Part shown: positions 34,788 to 43,942 of the stretch, in pieces
Layout of the letters: the number at the start of each line of letters is the position of its first letter
Numbering within the stretch: position 1 is the stretch's first letter
From: a bacterium
Lineage (GTDB): Bacteria > Pseudomonadota > Alphaproteobacteria > Caulobacterales > Hyphomonadaceae
DNA length: 64,000 bases
Assembly (NCBI GenBank): GCA_016125045.1
Contig: WGML01000010.1
Span: forward strand, 62,001 to 126,000
Direction: 5' to 3'
Position numbers and translations under genes: made by a program
Notes under the pieces: generated by a model
The model's input: the letters and a program-made list of their open reading frames with translations, nothing else
Told to the model about the DNA's origin: nothing
The model's database searches: none

Positions 34788-35927
34788 CTATTGCCGAAGC
34801 ATGTCCCGGCTGACGATCACGCGCATGACCTCGTTGGTGCCTTCGAGGATCTGATGCACACGCAGATCGCGAACGATGCGCTCGACCCCATAGTCTGACA
34901 GATAGCCGTAGCCGCCATGCAGCTGCAGCGCGTCATTGGCGACCTTTGAGCCGGTGTCGGTGACGAACCTCTTGGCCATGGCGCACCATCTCGTCGCGGA
35001 CGGATCCTTGGCGTCCAGCAACCGCGCCGCGTTGTAGAGCATCGAGCGCGCGGCCTGGCACTCGGTCTCCATGTCGGCGAGCTTGAATTGCGTGGCCTGA
35101 AACTCGGCGATCGCCTGTCCGAACTGCCGTCGCTCCCGGGTGTACTGGAGCGCGCGGTCCAGCGCTTCCTGCATGCCGCCCAGGGAGCATGCGGCGATGT
35201 TCAGCCTCCCGCCGTCAAGACCCGCCATGGCGAAGCGAAAGCCATGTCCCTCCGCCCCCACGCGCTGGCGGGCTGGAATGCGCACGTCGTCGAACGCGAC
35301 CTGCCGGGTTGGTTGCGAGTTCCAGCCCATTTTCCGTTCGTTCGCGCCAAAGGAGAGCCCCTTTGTCCCTTTCTCGACGATGAAGGTCGACACGCCTCTC
35401 GCGCCGTCCTCACCGGTTCTCGCCATGACGAGGTAGATATCCGACGTCCCGGCGCCGGATATGAACGCCTTCGCGCCGTTGATAACGTAGTTGTCGCCGT
35501 CGCGCACGGCGCGTGTGCGAAGCGACGCCGCGTCCGAGCCGGCCCCCGGTTCTGTGAGGCAATAACTGGCGACAAGCTCCATCGAGGTCAGACGTGGCGC
35601 CCACTGCCGACGAAGGTCATCGCCGCCGAAGGTGTCGACCATCCAGGTGCACATATTGTGGATAGACAAGAAGGCCGCCGTCGAAATGCAGCCTTTCGAC
35701 AGCTCCTCAAACACCAGCACCGCGTCGAGCCTCGTCAATCCCGACCCGCCAACGTCTTCCCGGGCGTAAATGCCGCCAAGCCCAAGTTCGGCCGCCGAAC
35801 GGATAACATCAATTGGAAAGTGTTTGGTTTCATCCCACTCGGCGGCGTGCGGTCTCAGGCGGTCAGCTGCGAACGCCGCCGCCGTTTCCTTGATCAGCAC
35901 CTGTTCTTCTGTGAGCATCGCTGTCAT
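34788..35927 (-). CDS. Acyl-CoA dehydrogenase, isobutyryl-CoA dehydrogenase-like
   Basis: A classical homotetrameric-type acyl-CoA dehydrogenase of 379 residues. It has LTEEQVLIKETAAAFA, ASYCLTEPGAGSDAASL, INGAKAFISGAG, RERRQFGQAIAEFQATQFKLADM, and QLHGGYGYLSDY. The catalytic Glu is E362 in LEGTNEVMR, in contrast to the dehydrogenase pairs at the window's start. The LSIHNMCTWMVDTFG segment and overall pattern resemble isobutyryl-CoA dehydrogenase of valine degradation, matching the hydrolase at 30.3 kb; substrate preference is inferred. Confidence 0.9.
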   Translation of the reverse strand: MTAMLTEEQVLIKETAAAFAADRLRPHAAEWDETKHFPIDVIRSAAELGLGGIYAREDVGGSGLTRLDAVLVFEELSKGCISTAAFLSIHNMCTWMVDTFGGDDLRRQWAPRLTSMELVASYCLTEPGAGSDAASLRTRAVRDGDNYVINGAKAFISGAGTSDIYLVMARTGEDGARGVSTFIVEKGTKGLSFGANERKMGWNSQPTRQVAFDDVRIPARQRVGAEGHGFRFAMAGLDGGRLNIAACSLGGMQEALDRALQYTRERRQFGQAIAEFQATQFKLADMETECQAARSMLYNAARLLDAKDPSATRWCAMAKRFVTDTGSKVANDALQLHGGYGYLSDYGVERIVRDLRVHQILEGTNEVMRVIVSRDMLRQ

Positions 35928-35996
35928 CGGCTCTGGTCCCGGAGTTTGGTCTTGCCCTAAGGTCTTTGTCGAATCGGAAGATTTGCGGGGCGATTA

Positions 35997-36572
35997 ATGG
36001 CGACTTTGTCAAAAGAGTCCGCGCCGGACTATAGAATTCGACAAGCGCGCGGAAACGAGGTCATCGCGCTGCAGTCGATCGATCTTGAATCCGCGACCCT
36101 GTTCGTCGGAACCGGACTGATCGATTTTGGTCCTTCCGGCAAGCCGCTCGAACCCATCCCGGAAGTACGGCTGCGCAAGGGATTCGGCGACGGGCTCGTC
36201 TGGGCGGCCGTCGATGACCGGGACAATCTTGTCGGCTTCGCGCTGTGCTCCGACAAGGGCGAGGACCTTTACCTCGACCAGCTTTCCGTTCTGCCTGAGC
36301 ACGGCCGGCGCGGCGTGGGCCGACGGCTGGTCCGCCGCGCACTTTCGGAGGCCGTGACGCGCGCGCACAAGCGCGTCTCTCTTTCGACTTTTCGCAAAGT
36401 TCCCTGGAATGCTCCCTTTTATCGTCGGCTCGGATTCAAGGAGATCCCGGTCTGGCTCCTGTCGGATTGGCAGCTGTCGATTCGCGAAGCTCAAAAGCAG
36501 ACCATGGACGTTCGGCTTCGTTGCTTCATGCAAAAGAGTGTAAAGCCGGGAGACCTTAACGCTCAGACCTGA
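35997..36572 (+). CDS. GNAT family N-acetyltransferase
   Basis: A 191-residue GNAT protein. The fold is recognised by IRQARGNEVIALQSIDLES, the beta-strand pair AAVDDRDNLVGFALCS, LYLDQLSVLPEHGRRGVGRRLVRRAL (acetyl-CoA pyrophosphate loop) and WNAPFYRRLGFKEIP. It transfers an acetyl group to an unknown amine. GGGG precedes the ATG at 35997. It is divergent from the dehydrogenase and 12 nt upstream of hemB, so it may share a transcript with it. Confidence 0.88.
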   Translation: MATLSKESAPDYRIRQARGNEVIALQSIDLESATLFVGTGLIDFGPSGKPLEPIPEVRLRKGFGDGLVWAAVDDRDNLVGFALCSDKGEDLYLDQLSVLPEHGRRGVGRRLVRRALSEAVTRAHKRVSLSTFRKVPWNAPFYRRLGFKEIPVWLLSDWQLSIREAQKQTMDVRLRCFMQKSVKPGDLNAQT

Positions 36573-36584
36573 GGGAGCACGCCG

Positions 36585-37589
36585 ATGCCGCGCATGATCA
36601 CGACAGGACGCTTTCCCGACGTCCGCATGCGCCGGCTTCGGCAGCACGATTGGAGCCGCCGCCTCGTGCGGGAGACGCGTCCATCGCCGGACGATCTGGT
36701 CTGGGGCATGATCGTGCATGACGGCGCAGAGGCGCGGATTCCCGTGAAGGCGATGCCTGGTGTGGACCGGCTGAACATAGACGAGGCAGCAAAGGCAGCC
36801 GTCCGCGCCCGCGATCTCGGCATTCCCGCAATCGCGGTGTTTCCCCACATCAACGCCGCCCGCAAGAATCCGGACGGCTCCGAAGCGCTCAACCCGGAAG
36901 GCCTCATACCGCAGGTCATTCAGGCGATGAAAGCCGCCGCACCAGGGGTTGGCGTGGTCTGCGACGTCGCCCTCGATCCGTTCACAAGCCACGGCCATGA
37001 TGGCCTTCTCGATCCCCATGGGCGCATACTGAACGATGAGACCGTCCATATGCTCCGGTCTCAGGCCTTGGTGCAGGCGCGGGCCGGGGCGGACATCGTC
37101 GCCCCATCCGACATGATGGACGGCCGCATCGGAGCGATCCGTAAGGCGCTGGACGCCGACGGCTTCCAGAACGTGATGATCCTGTCCTACGCGGCGAAAT
37201 ACGCATCCGCCTTCTACGGCCCCTATCGCGATGCGGTGGGAAGCGCGTCGGTGCTAACGGGCGACAAGAAGACCTACCAGATGGACTTCGGCAACCTCGA
37301 GGAGGCGCTGCGGGAGGTCGCGCTCGATCTCGAGGAGGGTGCGGACATGGTCATGGTGAAGCCCGGGCTGCCCTATCTGGATATCGTGTCCCGGGTGTCG
37401 GAAACGTTCGGCGCGCCAACGCTGGTTTTCCAGGTGTCCGGCGAATATGCACAGATCAAAGCTTCCGCCGCACAAGGCTGGATCGACGAGGACAAGGCGA
37501 TCATCGAAACGCTGTCGTCCTTTAAGCGCGCCGGTGCGGCCGCCGTGATCACCTATTTCGCGGAACGCGCCGCCCAGCTGTTGGCGTGA
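36585..37589 (+). CDS. hemB: Porphobilinogen synthase
   Basis: 5-aminolevulinate dehydratase (334 residues), which joins two aminolevulinates into porphobilinogen. The two Schiff-base lysines are K205 (LSYAAKYASAFYGPYRDA) and K259 (MVMVKPGLPYLDIV). The metal-site region reads CDVALDPFTSHGHDG, with Asp in place of the Cys cluster of zinc enzymes, so this is a magnesium-type HemB as in other alphaproteobacteria. GGGAG precedes the ATG. Its last 37 nt overlap the end of the convergent VanZ-like gene. Confidence 0.96.
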   Translation: MPRMITTGRFPDVRMRRLRQHDWSRRLVRETRPSPDDLVWGMIVHDGAEARIPVKAMPGVDRLNIDEAAKAAVRARDLGIPAIAVFPHINAARKNPDGSEALNPEGLIPQVIQAMKAAAPGVGVVCDVALDPFTSHGHDGLLDPHGRILNDETVHMLRSQALVQARAGADIVAPSDMMDGRIGAIRKALDADGFQNVMILSYAAKYASAFYGPYRDAVGSASVLTGDKKTYQMDFGNLEEALREVALDLEEGADMVMVKPGLPYLDIVSRVSETFGAPTLVFQVSGEYAQIKASAAQGWIDEDKAIIETLSSFKRAGAAAVITYFAERAAQLLA

Positions 37590-37975
37590 CGAAGAACGAT
37601 ACAACGCACCCGCGCACCGACCGCAATCGCCGCCGCCGCTCCGGCGGCCCCCGCCGCTAGATCCCATACGTCGGCGGTTCGACCTAAGCCCATCGCCTGC
37701 TGCGCCGCCTCGATACCGGCGGCGAACATGATCAGTCCCGAACCGGCGAACACATGATGTCGGGACGGCAGGGCGACAGCGAGCGGGACCGCGAGTGCGC
37801 CCAACGCGATGAAATGCCAGACCTTGTCAGCGTGCGGAAACCAGTCGGCCTGCCCGGTCGGCGCCCGCAGCATCAGCCAGCACGTCGCGGCCAGCATGCC
37901 ACCCCACGCACCACCAAGAATGGACATGGCGACTGCGCGCAAGACCGGGCTTCCCCTGAATTCACTCACATCCAT
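37553..37975 (-). CDS. VanZ-like family membrane protein
   Basis: A small membrane protein of 140 residues with four hydrophobic segments. The VanZ-like signature is seen in WFPHADKVWHFIALGALAVPLAVAL (HxDK...H) and GIEAAQQAMGLGRTADVWDLAAGAAGAA (family ExxQ...R..D..D..ANxxG-like). The function of stand-alone VanZ-like proteins is unsettled. The ATG at 37975 has AAAGGCGCAGA upstream; ATG 38005 is an alternative. Its 3' end overlaps hemB tail-to-tail. Confidence 0.82.
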   Translation of the reverse strand: MDVSEFRGSPVLRAVAMSILGGAWGGMLAATCWLMLRAPTGQADWFPHADKVWHFIALGALAVPLAVALPSRHHVFAGSGLIMFAAGIEAAQQAMGLGRTADVWDLAAGAAGAAAAIAVGARVRCIVLRHANSWAARSAK

Positions 37976-38055
37976 TCTGCGCCTTTCACAAATCTCACTC
38001 GACATGGGGGCGGGCGCGGCGCTAAACGCGGGTCTTTCCCGGGGAGAGGCCCAAC

Positions 38056-38577
38056 ATGACCCCCGACGGGTCACGCGTCAGGATTCGCGACGCGACAACG
38101 GCAGACCTTTCACAGCTTCTCGTCATCGAGCAGGTGTGTTTTCGCACGGACAGGTTGACGAAACGCAGCCTGGCGCGGCTCATCCGGTCGCCGAGCGCTG
38201 ATATATTTGTTGGATGCATTGAAGACCGCTTGGTCGGAATGTGTGTGGTTCTCTACCGCAAGGGCGCGAAGGTGGGCCGCATCTATTCCCTGGCGACCCT
38301 TCCCGCCGCCCGCGGCGAGGGGCTGGGAGGCGCGATGCTTGCCGAGTCGGAGCGCCGCGCTCTGCGCCGCGGACTGGTCGAAATTCGCCTGGAAGCCCGC
38401 GCAACAGACGTGGGCGTCGTCGAGTTTTACCTTCGTCACGGGTATGAGTCCGAAGGCCACGTCGCCAAGTACTACCAAGATGGAGAAGACGCATTGCGCT
38501 TTCGCAAGTCGCTCTTTGCGCCCCGATCACCGGGCGTAGAGGCGTCAACCGCACCCGCAGAAATCACGTCCAGATGA
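38056..38577 (+). CDS. GNAT family N-acetyltransferase, partner of RimK-like ligase
   Basis: A 173-residue GNAT protein (VRIRDATTADLSQLLVIEQVCF, RIYSLATLPAARGEGLGGAMLAESERRA with the acetyl-CoA loop, VVEFYLRHGYESEGHVAKYY), similar to RimI-type enzymes. GGAGAGG precedes the ATG at 38056. Its stop overlaps the start of a RimK-like ATP-grasp gene by 4 nt (ATGA). GNAT genes coupled to such ligases recur in bacteria and have been proposed to act together in making or modifying a small peptide; the substrate is unknown. Confidence 0.9.
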   Translation: MTPDGSRVRIRDATTADLSQLLVIEQVCFRTDRLTKRSLARLIRSPSADIFVGCIEDRLVGMCVVLYRKGAKVGRIYSLATLPAARGEGLGGAMLAESERRALRRGLVEIRLEARATDVGVVEFYLRHGYESEGHVAKYYQDGEDALRFRKSLFAPRSPGVEASTAPAEITSR

Positions 38578-40034
38578 GAGACTGGATTCTCATCGCAGAC
38601 GACCTGCGAGACTTGGCGCCCCTCGGCGCACCGTTCAGGATGATGACGACACGCGACTACGTTCTGCGGCCCGGACTGCTGGCAGGGGCTCGTCCCAAAA
38701 TCATCAACCTGTCGCGCTCCTACACCTATCAGGCCGACGGCTATTACGGCTCGCTTCTGGCTGAAGCCAGAGGTCATCGCGTCGTACCGAGCGTCGCCAC
38801 ACTGATCGATCTTCAGGATCGAAGCGGCGCTGAAGAAGCGCTCCCGGACCTTGAGGAGGCCCTGCACAAGGACGCGGCGAAAGCGAACACGCCCATCCCA
38901 GAGCGGCTTCTCGTATGCTTCGGTGAGACCGAGAGTGACGCATTCCGCAAATTCGGCCGCCTGCTGTTTGACTGGTATCGAGCCCCGGCGATCATCGTGA
39001 CGGTTGGCGCAAACGGAGCGCCGGGCGTGAAGATCAAGCGGCTCAAGATCGCGCCATTCACGTCCCTGCGCGGCGACGAGCTGCAGTTTTTTGTCGCATC
39101 GCTGACCAAGTATTCCGGTCGCGTCTGGAAGTCTCCCAAGACCCGCACGGTGGCGAAACATTCGATCGCGGTGCTCTACGACCCCAATGAGGTCATGCCT
39201 CCATCGGACGTCGAAACGCTGAAGTATTTCGCCCGGCAAGCTGAAAAGGATGGGGTCGAAATCGAACCCATTACGCGCCGGGATCTGTCGCGGCTCGCGG
39301 AATTCGACGCCCTGTTCATCCGTGAAACCACGTCCATTACCAACCACACTTATCGGTTCGCGCGGCGCGCCGTCGCCGAAGGGATGCCGGTCATCGACGA
39401 CCCGACATCGATGATGCGATGCACGAACAAGGTCTATCTTTGGGAGCGTCTGGTGGGAGCCGGCCTCCCCGCCCCGCGCACCGTGATCATTCAAGAAAAG
39501 GCGAGGCTTGAAGAGGTGGCGGACATCCTCGGCTTCCCGCTCGTCCTAAAGATTCCTGACGGTTCGTTCTCGCGCGGCGTCAAGAAGGCGGAGTCCATGT
39601 CGGAACTGGTCGAACTCACCAATGCGTTTCTCGAGGAGAGCGACCTGGTGATCGCCCAGGAGTACATTCCGACCAGCTTCGACTGGCGCATCGGCGTCCT
39701 TGATCAGCGGCCGCTCTTCGCCTGCCGCTACAAGATGGCGAGGGGTCACTGGCAGATCATCCGCCACCGAGAGGACGGCGGCGCAACAGAAGGCGGAGCG
39801 GAAGCCGTCGCCATCGCCGAAGCGCCCGCAGACGTGGTCGACATCGGCGTGCGCGCGGCGAACCTGATCGGCGACGGGCTCTACGGCGTCGACATCAAAG
39901 TCGGCCCCAACGGGCCCACGGTCATCGAGATCAACGACAACCCCAATCTCGACCATGGGGTCGAGGACGCGATCGAGAAGGCCGCACTGTGGGCGCGGCT
40001 GACGGACTGGTTTGTCCGCCGCCTCACGGTTTGA
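38574..40034 (+). CDS. RimK-like ATP-grasp ligase with N-terminal RLAN domain
   Basis: A 486-residue two-domain protein. Residues 1 to about 200 match the RimK-like ATP-grasp N-terminal (RLAN) domain: KIINLSRSYTYQADGYYGSLLAEARGH is characteristic in part. Residues of about 270-486 form an ATP-grasp domain with RETTSITNHTYRFARRAV, FPLVLKIPDGSFSRGVKK (ATP-binding Lys), LVIAQEYIPTSFDWRIGVL and VIEINDNPNLD (metal ligands). ATP-grasp ligases of this type join an amino acid or amine to a carboxylate through an acyl-phosphate. Translational coupling to the upstream GNAT gene suggests one pathway. The product is unknown; ribosomal protein S6 glutamylation is unlikely because of the RLAN domain. Confidence 0.9.
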   Translation: MRDWILIADDLRDLAPLGAPFRMMTTRDYVLRPGLLAGARPKIINLSRSYTYQADGYYGSLLAEARGHRVVPSVATLIDLQDRSGAEEALPDLEEALHKDAAKANTPIPERLLVCFGETESDAFRKFGRLLFDWYRAPAIIVTVGANGAPGVKIKRLKIAPFTSLRGDELQFFVASLTKYSGRVWKSPKTRTVAKHSIAVLYDPNEVMPPSDVETLKYFARQAEKDGVEIEPITRRDLSRLAEFDALFIRETTSITNHTYRFARRAVAEGMPVIDDPTSMMRCTNKVYLWERLVGAGLPAPRTVIIQEKARLEEVADILGFPLVLKIPDGSFSRGVKKAESMSELVELTNAFLEESDLVIAQEYIPTSFDWRIGVLDQRPLFACRYKMARGHWQIIRHREDGGATEGGAEAVAIAEAPADVVDIGVRAANLIGDGLYGVDIKVGPNGPTVIEINDNPNLDHGVEDAIEKAALWARLTDWFVRRLTV

Positions 40035-40038
40035 TGGG

Positions 40039-40374
40039 TCAGCCGACCCCGAGAAGCTCAACATCAAAGATCAGCGTCGCATTCGGCGGAATGACGTCTC
40101 CCGCGCCCCTTGCGCCGTAGCCATACTCGGGTGGCAGGATCAGTGTACGTTTGCCGCCGACTTTCATCGTCGAAACGCCCTCATCCCAACCCCTGATCAC
40201 CTGCCCAACCCCGACCTTGAACGAGAACGGCCGGCCGCGGTCAACGGAGCTGTCAAACTTGTCGCCCCGTTCTCCACCGACTGACAGCCAGCCCGTATAA
40301 TGAACCGTGACCGTATCGCCCCGCGCCGGCGACGCCCCTGTTCCAACAACGGAATCGATCGTCTCAAAGGTCAT
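40039..40374 (-). CDS. FKBP-type peptidyl-prolyl cis-trans isomerase
   Basis: A minimal cytoplasmic FKBP of 111 residues that isomerises X-Pro bonds in protein folding. Seen: [56 protein letters not shown] and [14 protein letters not shown], covering the whole active site. GAAGG precedes the ATG at 40374; the upstream extension to 40647 is antisense of xseA and not native. There is no signal peptide. Convergent with the ATP-grasp gene, 4 nt apart. Confidence 0.94.
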   Translation of the reverse strand: MTFETIDSVVGTGASPARGDTVTVHYTGWLSVGGERGDKFDSSVDRGRPFSFKVGVGQVIRGWDEGVSTMKVGGKRTLILPPEYGYGARGAGDVIPPNATLIFDVELLGVG

Positions 40375-40477
40375 GCGAAGGCCTTCTCTGCACGGGGCAG
40401 CCGACATGATCGTTCGGCATTCCATCCCTAGGGCTGGGGCCGCTAAGAGGCAACCCGGAGCTTCCAAAGCAGCCCGC

Positions 40478-42034
40478 CTAGAACAACTCCCCCTGACCGC
40501 CGCGCGGTTTGGCGGCGGCGCCGGTCCCCGAGCCTCCCTTCTTCCCGGAACGCGGCTCTGACGACGCATCGACGGGGCGTTTCTGAGGGCGGCGCCGGGA
40601 GGCGGGAGCGGTCGACTCGCCTTCATCCGCCGCCCCCTTGCGACCATCCGGATCGATCGTCGCTCCCGCTTCGCCGTCGCCGAGACGCAGCCGGACGCGA
40701 TTGCCCGGCGTCAATCGCCCGACCGACCGAACGATCTGGCCCGATCCATCCACAACGAGCGCGAAGCCGCGTTTGAGAACGCCCGCGTGCGAAAGCGTCT
40801 CAAGAAGTCGGCCTTGCGCCTCCAGCCGGCGTGCGGCGTCGGTCAGCCGCCGGCCTATGGCGGGTTGCAGAAGCTGGCCAAGATGCGCCGTGCGCTGCGC
40901 GCGATTGGCGATCTCACGCTTGAGCAGCGTTGGTTGCAGGCGGCCCGCACGGGATTCATACACTGACCGCTTGCGGGAGACCGCCCGCCCGAGCGCCCCG
41001 GACAACCGCTCGATGAGAACGTCAAACTTCTGGCGCGGCTGCTGAAGCAGCGCTTCCGGCTTCGGAAGCCGAGCGGCCACCGAGGCCATCTGCAGGCGTC
41101 GGCGCTCCACACCCCGCACGAGCGACCTTCGGGTTCGCCCTCCAAGATCGTCGACCAGCGAAATCAGCTCCGACCGGACAGGAAGCGCCATCTCCGCAGC
41201 CCCCGTAGGCGTCGGCGCTCGCTTGTCGGACGCAAAATCGATTAGCGTCGTGTCGGTTTCGTGCCCGACCGCGGAAATGAGCGGGATCCCGCTCGCCGCC
41301 GCCGCCCTCACGACGCGCTCCTCATTGAACGCCCACAGATCCTCGATGGATCCACCACCGCGCGCAACGATGATCACGTCGGGTCGGGGAATGACCCCTC
41401 CGGCTTTCAGAGCGTTGAACCCCAAAATGCCCGCTTCGATCTGTTCGGCCGCCTTCTCCCCCTGCACCAGCACTGGCCACACCAGCACCCGCACCGGAAA
41501 CCGATCGCGCACCCGATGAATGATGTCTCGAATGACGGCGCCTGTAGGGCTGGTCACCACGCCGATGACGCTTGGCAGGAATGGTAGGTCTCGCTTCCGG
41601 GACGGGTCAAATAGTCCCTCCGCCGCAAGCTTTCGCTTGCGCTCCTCCAGCAGCTGCATGAGCGCGCCGACTCCAGCCGGGCGCATGGTCTCGACGACGA
41701 GCTGATAGTTGGATCGGCCGGGATAGGTGGACAGGCGGCCCTCGGCCACAACTTCAAGCCCTTCTTCCGCCTTGAAGGGCAGCTTCCCCGCCGCCCCTTT
41801 CCACATGATGGCGTTGATGAGCGCCTTGTCGTCCTTCAGATCGAAATACATATGGCCGGACTTCGCGACCGTCACTCGGCCAAGCTCACCGCGAACCCGC
41901 ACGACGCCGAACGAACTCTCGAGCGTCCGCTTGATGGACATCGCGAGTTCTGAAACCGACAGCTCGGCCAGATTGTCGCCGCCTTCGCTCAGCAACGGCG
42001 CGTCGACGTCGGGGGAGGCGTCTCCATCATGCAT
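40478..42034 (-). CDS. xseA: Exodeoxyribonuclease VII large subunit
   Basis: The catalytic subunit of ExoVII (518 residues), a processive single-strand exonuclease. It has the N-terminal OB-fold ([44 protein letters not shown]), the central nuclease domain ([67 protein letters not shown]), and a coiled-coil C-terminus. A basic Gly/Pro-rich tail of about 45 residues is extra. No xseB is visible nearby. Confidence 0.95.
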   Translation of the reverse strand: MHDGDASPDVDAPLLSEGGDNLAELSVSELAMSIKRTLESSFGVVRVRGELGRVTVAKSGHMYFDLKDDKALINAIMWKGAAGKLPFKAEEGLEVVAEGRLSTYPGRSNYQLVVETMRPAGVGALMQLLEERKRKLAAEGLFDPSRKRDLPFLPSVIGVVTSPTGAVIRDIIHRVRDRFPVRVLVWPVLVQGEKAAEQIEAGILGFNALKAGGVIPRPDVIIVARGGGSIEDLWAFNEERVVRAAAASGIPLISAVGHETDTTLIDFASDKRAPTPTGAAEMALPVRSELISLVDDLGGRTRRSLVRGVERRRLQMASVAARLPKPEALLQQPRQKFDVLIERLSGALGRAVSRKRSVYESRAGRLQPTLLKREIANRAQRTAHLGQLLQPAIGRRLTDAARRLEAQGRLLETLSHAGVLKRGFALVVDGSGQIVRSVGRLTPGNRVRLRLGDGEAGATIDPDGRKGAADEGESTAPASRRRPQKRPVDASSEPRSGKKGGSGTGAAAKPRGGQGELF

Positions 42035-42090
42035 GCGCCCTTATAGTCCGACTCGGCTCTTATCCGACACACCCGCAAACACCGCGGCAG

Positions 42091-42528
42091 TCAGCGCTTT
42101 ACGGGGCGATCGGCGCGGCGGGCCACTTCGACCGCTGCGGCGCGACGACCGACGCGTTTGAGAATGAACCCGCCCGTGATGCCGGCCGCGAACGCGAACC
42201 GCCACTCGCCGTCGATCCGTTCACCATCCGCGCTCAACGCGCCGGAATAGATGATCGCCGCCTGATGGGCGCCTGGCGCAGGATCATATCGTTTGGTGAA
42301 CTCGACGCTCAGGCCTTTCCGGTCGCCAAAAATCGACGCCGAAAGTTCCTCGATCGATGGATCGGCGAAGGTGTTCGGCTCCAGCGTCTCGCCCGAAAAC
42401 AATCCCGCTTCTTCATGGATGTGCGCTGAAAACGGGGTCGCGGCAGCTCGCCCGGCATAGGAATAGGACCCTGACCAATAGCCGGTGAGCGACGCCTCAC
42501 CCGCAGACTGTCGTTTGGTGTTGCTCAA
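42091..42528 (-). CDS. Hypothetical protein
   Basis: A 145-residue protein starting probably at a TTG (42528) with AAAGGGG upstream; no ATG is available without running into the antisense of purD. The beta-rich sequence (LTGYWSGSYSYAGRAAATPFSAHIHEE...GLFSGETLEPN...GALSADGERIDGEWRFA) suggests a small lipocalin- or avidin-like barrel, ending in a basic tail. I do not recognise a named family and no function is assigned. It diverges from purD and follows xseA's upstream side by 56 nt. Confidence 0.72.
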   Translation of the reverse strand: MSNTKRQSAGEASLTGYWSGSYSYAGRAAATPFSAHIHEEAGLFSGETLEPNTFADPSIEELSASIFGDRKGLSVEFTKRYDPAPGAHQAAIIYSGALSADGERIDGEWRFAFAAGITGGFILKRVGRRAAAVEVARRADRPVKR

Positions 42529-42616
42529 GCGAACCCCTTTGGCTTGCCGGTGGACGCACGGGAGCCTAATCGTAACCTCGCGGACGGTCGGCGTCCAAAG
42601 CTTGCGGGCGGGACGT

Positions 42617-43891
42617 ATGAGAATTCTTGTGGTCGGAGGCGGCGGACGTGAACATGCGCTCGCCTGGAAACTGGCCCAGAGCCCGCGCGTCAGCGAAGTG
42701 ATGTCGGCTCCCGGCAATCCGGGAATGTCGCAGCTTGGACGTTGTTTTCCGATCTCCGCGAACGACATCGACGGGCTCGAGGCGCTGGTGCTGACGGAAC
42801 GACCGCACCTTGTCGTCGTCGGCCCGGAGGGACCGCTCGCCGCAGGAATCGCCGACAGATTGCGCGAGCGGGACACCCCCGTCTTCGGACCGTCGGCGAG
42901 GGCCGCGAAGCTGGAAGCGTCCAAGGGGTTCGCCAAGGCGCTGATGGCCCGCGCCGGTGTGCCGACCGCCGCCTACGGCTCCTTCACAGAACCGTCCCCT
43001 GCAAAGGCGTTTCTGGACCGCATGCAGCCTCCCTACGTGCTGAAGGCCGATGGGCTCGCTTCGGGCAAGGGAGTGGTGATCTGCGAAACCCGACAGGAAG
43101 CTGAGGCCGAAATTGATCTGATGCTCTCGGGGCGGTTCGGCGCGGCGTCGTCCTCCCTGGTGATCGAAGAGTTCATGACCGGCGAGGAGGCAAGTTTTTT
43201 TGCGCTGTGCGACGGCGAGAGCGCGGTCCCCTTCGCCGGCGCCCAGGATCACAAGCGGGTGGGAGCGGGAGACACCGGACCGAACACCGGCGGCATGGGC
43301 GCCTATTCGCCTGCGCCGATCCTCGACGAATCCATGCAGGCCCGGGTCATGACCGAAGTCGTCTCCCCGACGCTCGCCGCCATGCGCGCGGAGGGTCGAA
43401 CCTACAGGGGCGTACTGTTCGTCGGCCTCATGATCAACGAGCAAGGCCCTCGTGTCGTGGAGTTCAACTGCCGGTTCGGCGACCCGGAAACGCAGACCAT
43501 CATGATGCGCCTCAAGGAGGACCCGCTGCCGCAGCTTCTCGCCTGCGCCGCCGGCGGCCTTCACGGCTGCAAACGACTGGAGCGCTTCGTCGATCCCGCC
43601 GTCACCGTCGTGGTTGCAGCGAAAGGCTATCCCGCTTCGCCCGTCGAGGGTGGGGTGATCGACGGGCTTGACGCCGCCGGCGCCGTGAAGGGCGTTCAGA
43701 TTTTCCATGCAGGAACGGCGATACGTGGAGGGCGCCTCGTTGCAGCGGGCGGCCGAGTCCTCAACGTCAGCGCGACCGCCTCCTCCCTTGAGAAAGCCGT
43801 GGCGCGCGCCTACGAGGCGGTTGACCGGATCCGCTGGGAGGATGGTTTCTGCCGACGCGACATCGGCTGGCGCGCCCTCTCCCGCGGATGA
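42617..43891 (+). CDS. purD: Phosphoribosylamine-glycine ligase
   Basis: GAR synthetase (424 residues) joins glycine to phosphoribosylamine in purine synthesis. Seen: MRILVVGGGGREHALAWKLA at the N-terminus, SKGFAKALMARAGVPTA, YVLKADGLASGKGVVIC (ATP-grasp), DHKRVGAGDTGPNTGGMGAYSPAP and VVEFNCRFGDPETQ. The ATG at 42617 is the homologous start; the longer reading to 42485 lies in the divergent promoter region. Confidence 0.96.
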   Translation: MRILVVGGGGREHALAWKLAQSPRVSEVMSAPGNPGMSQLGRCFPISANDIDGLEALVLTERPHLVVVGPEGPLAAGIADRLRERDTPVFGPSARAAKLEASKGFAKALMARAGVPTAAYGSFTEPSPAKAFLDRMQPPYVLKADGLASGKGVVICETRQEAEAEIDLMLSGRFGAASSSLVIEEFMTGEEASFFALCDGESAVPFAGAQDHKRVGAGDTGPNTGGMGAYSPAPILDESMQARVMTEVVSPTLAAMRAEGRTYRGVLFVGLMINEQGPRVVEFNCRFGDPETQTIMMRLKEDPLPQLLACAAGGLHGCKRLERFVDPAVTVVVAAKGYPASPVEGGVIDGLDAAGAVKGVQIFHAGTAIRGGRLVAAGGRVLNVSATASSLEKAVARAYEAVDRIRWEDGFCRRDIGWRALSRG

Positions 43892-43942
43892 CGGCCGCCG
43901 CGCCAATCCCTGTGTTGTCTCCCCGCGCGGTCGGAGGCTAAG

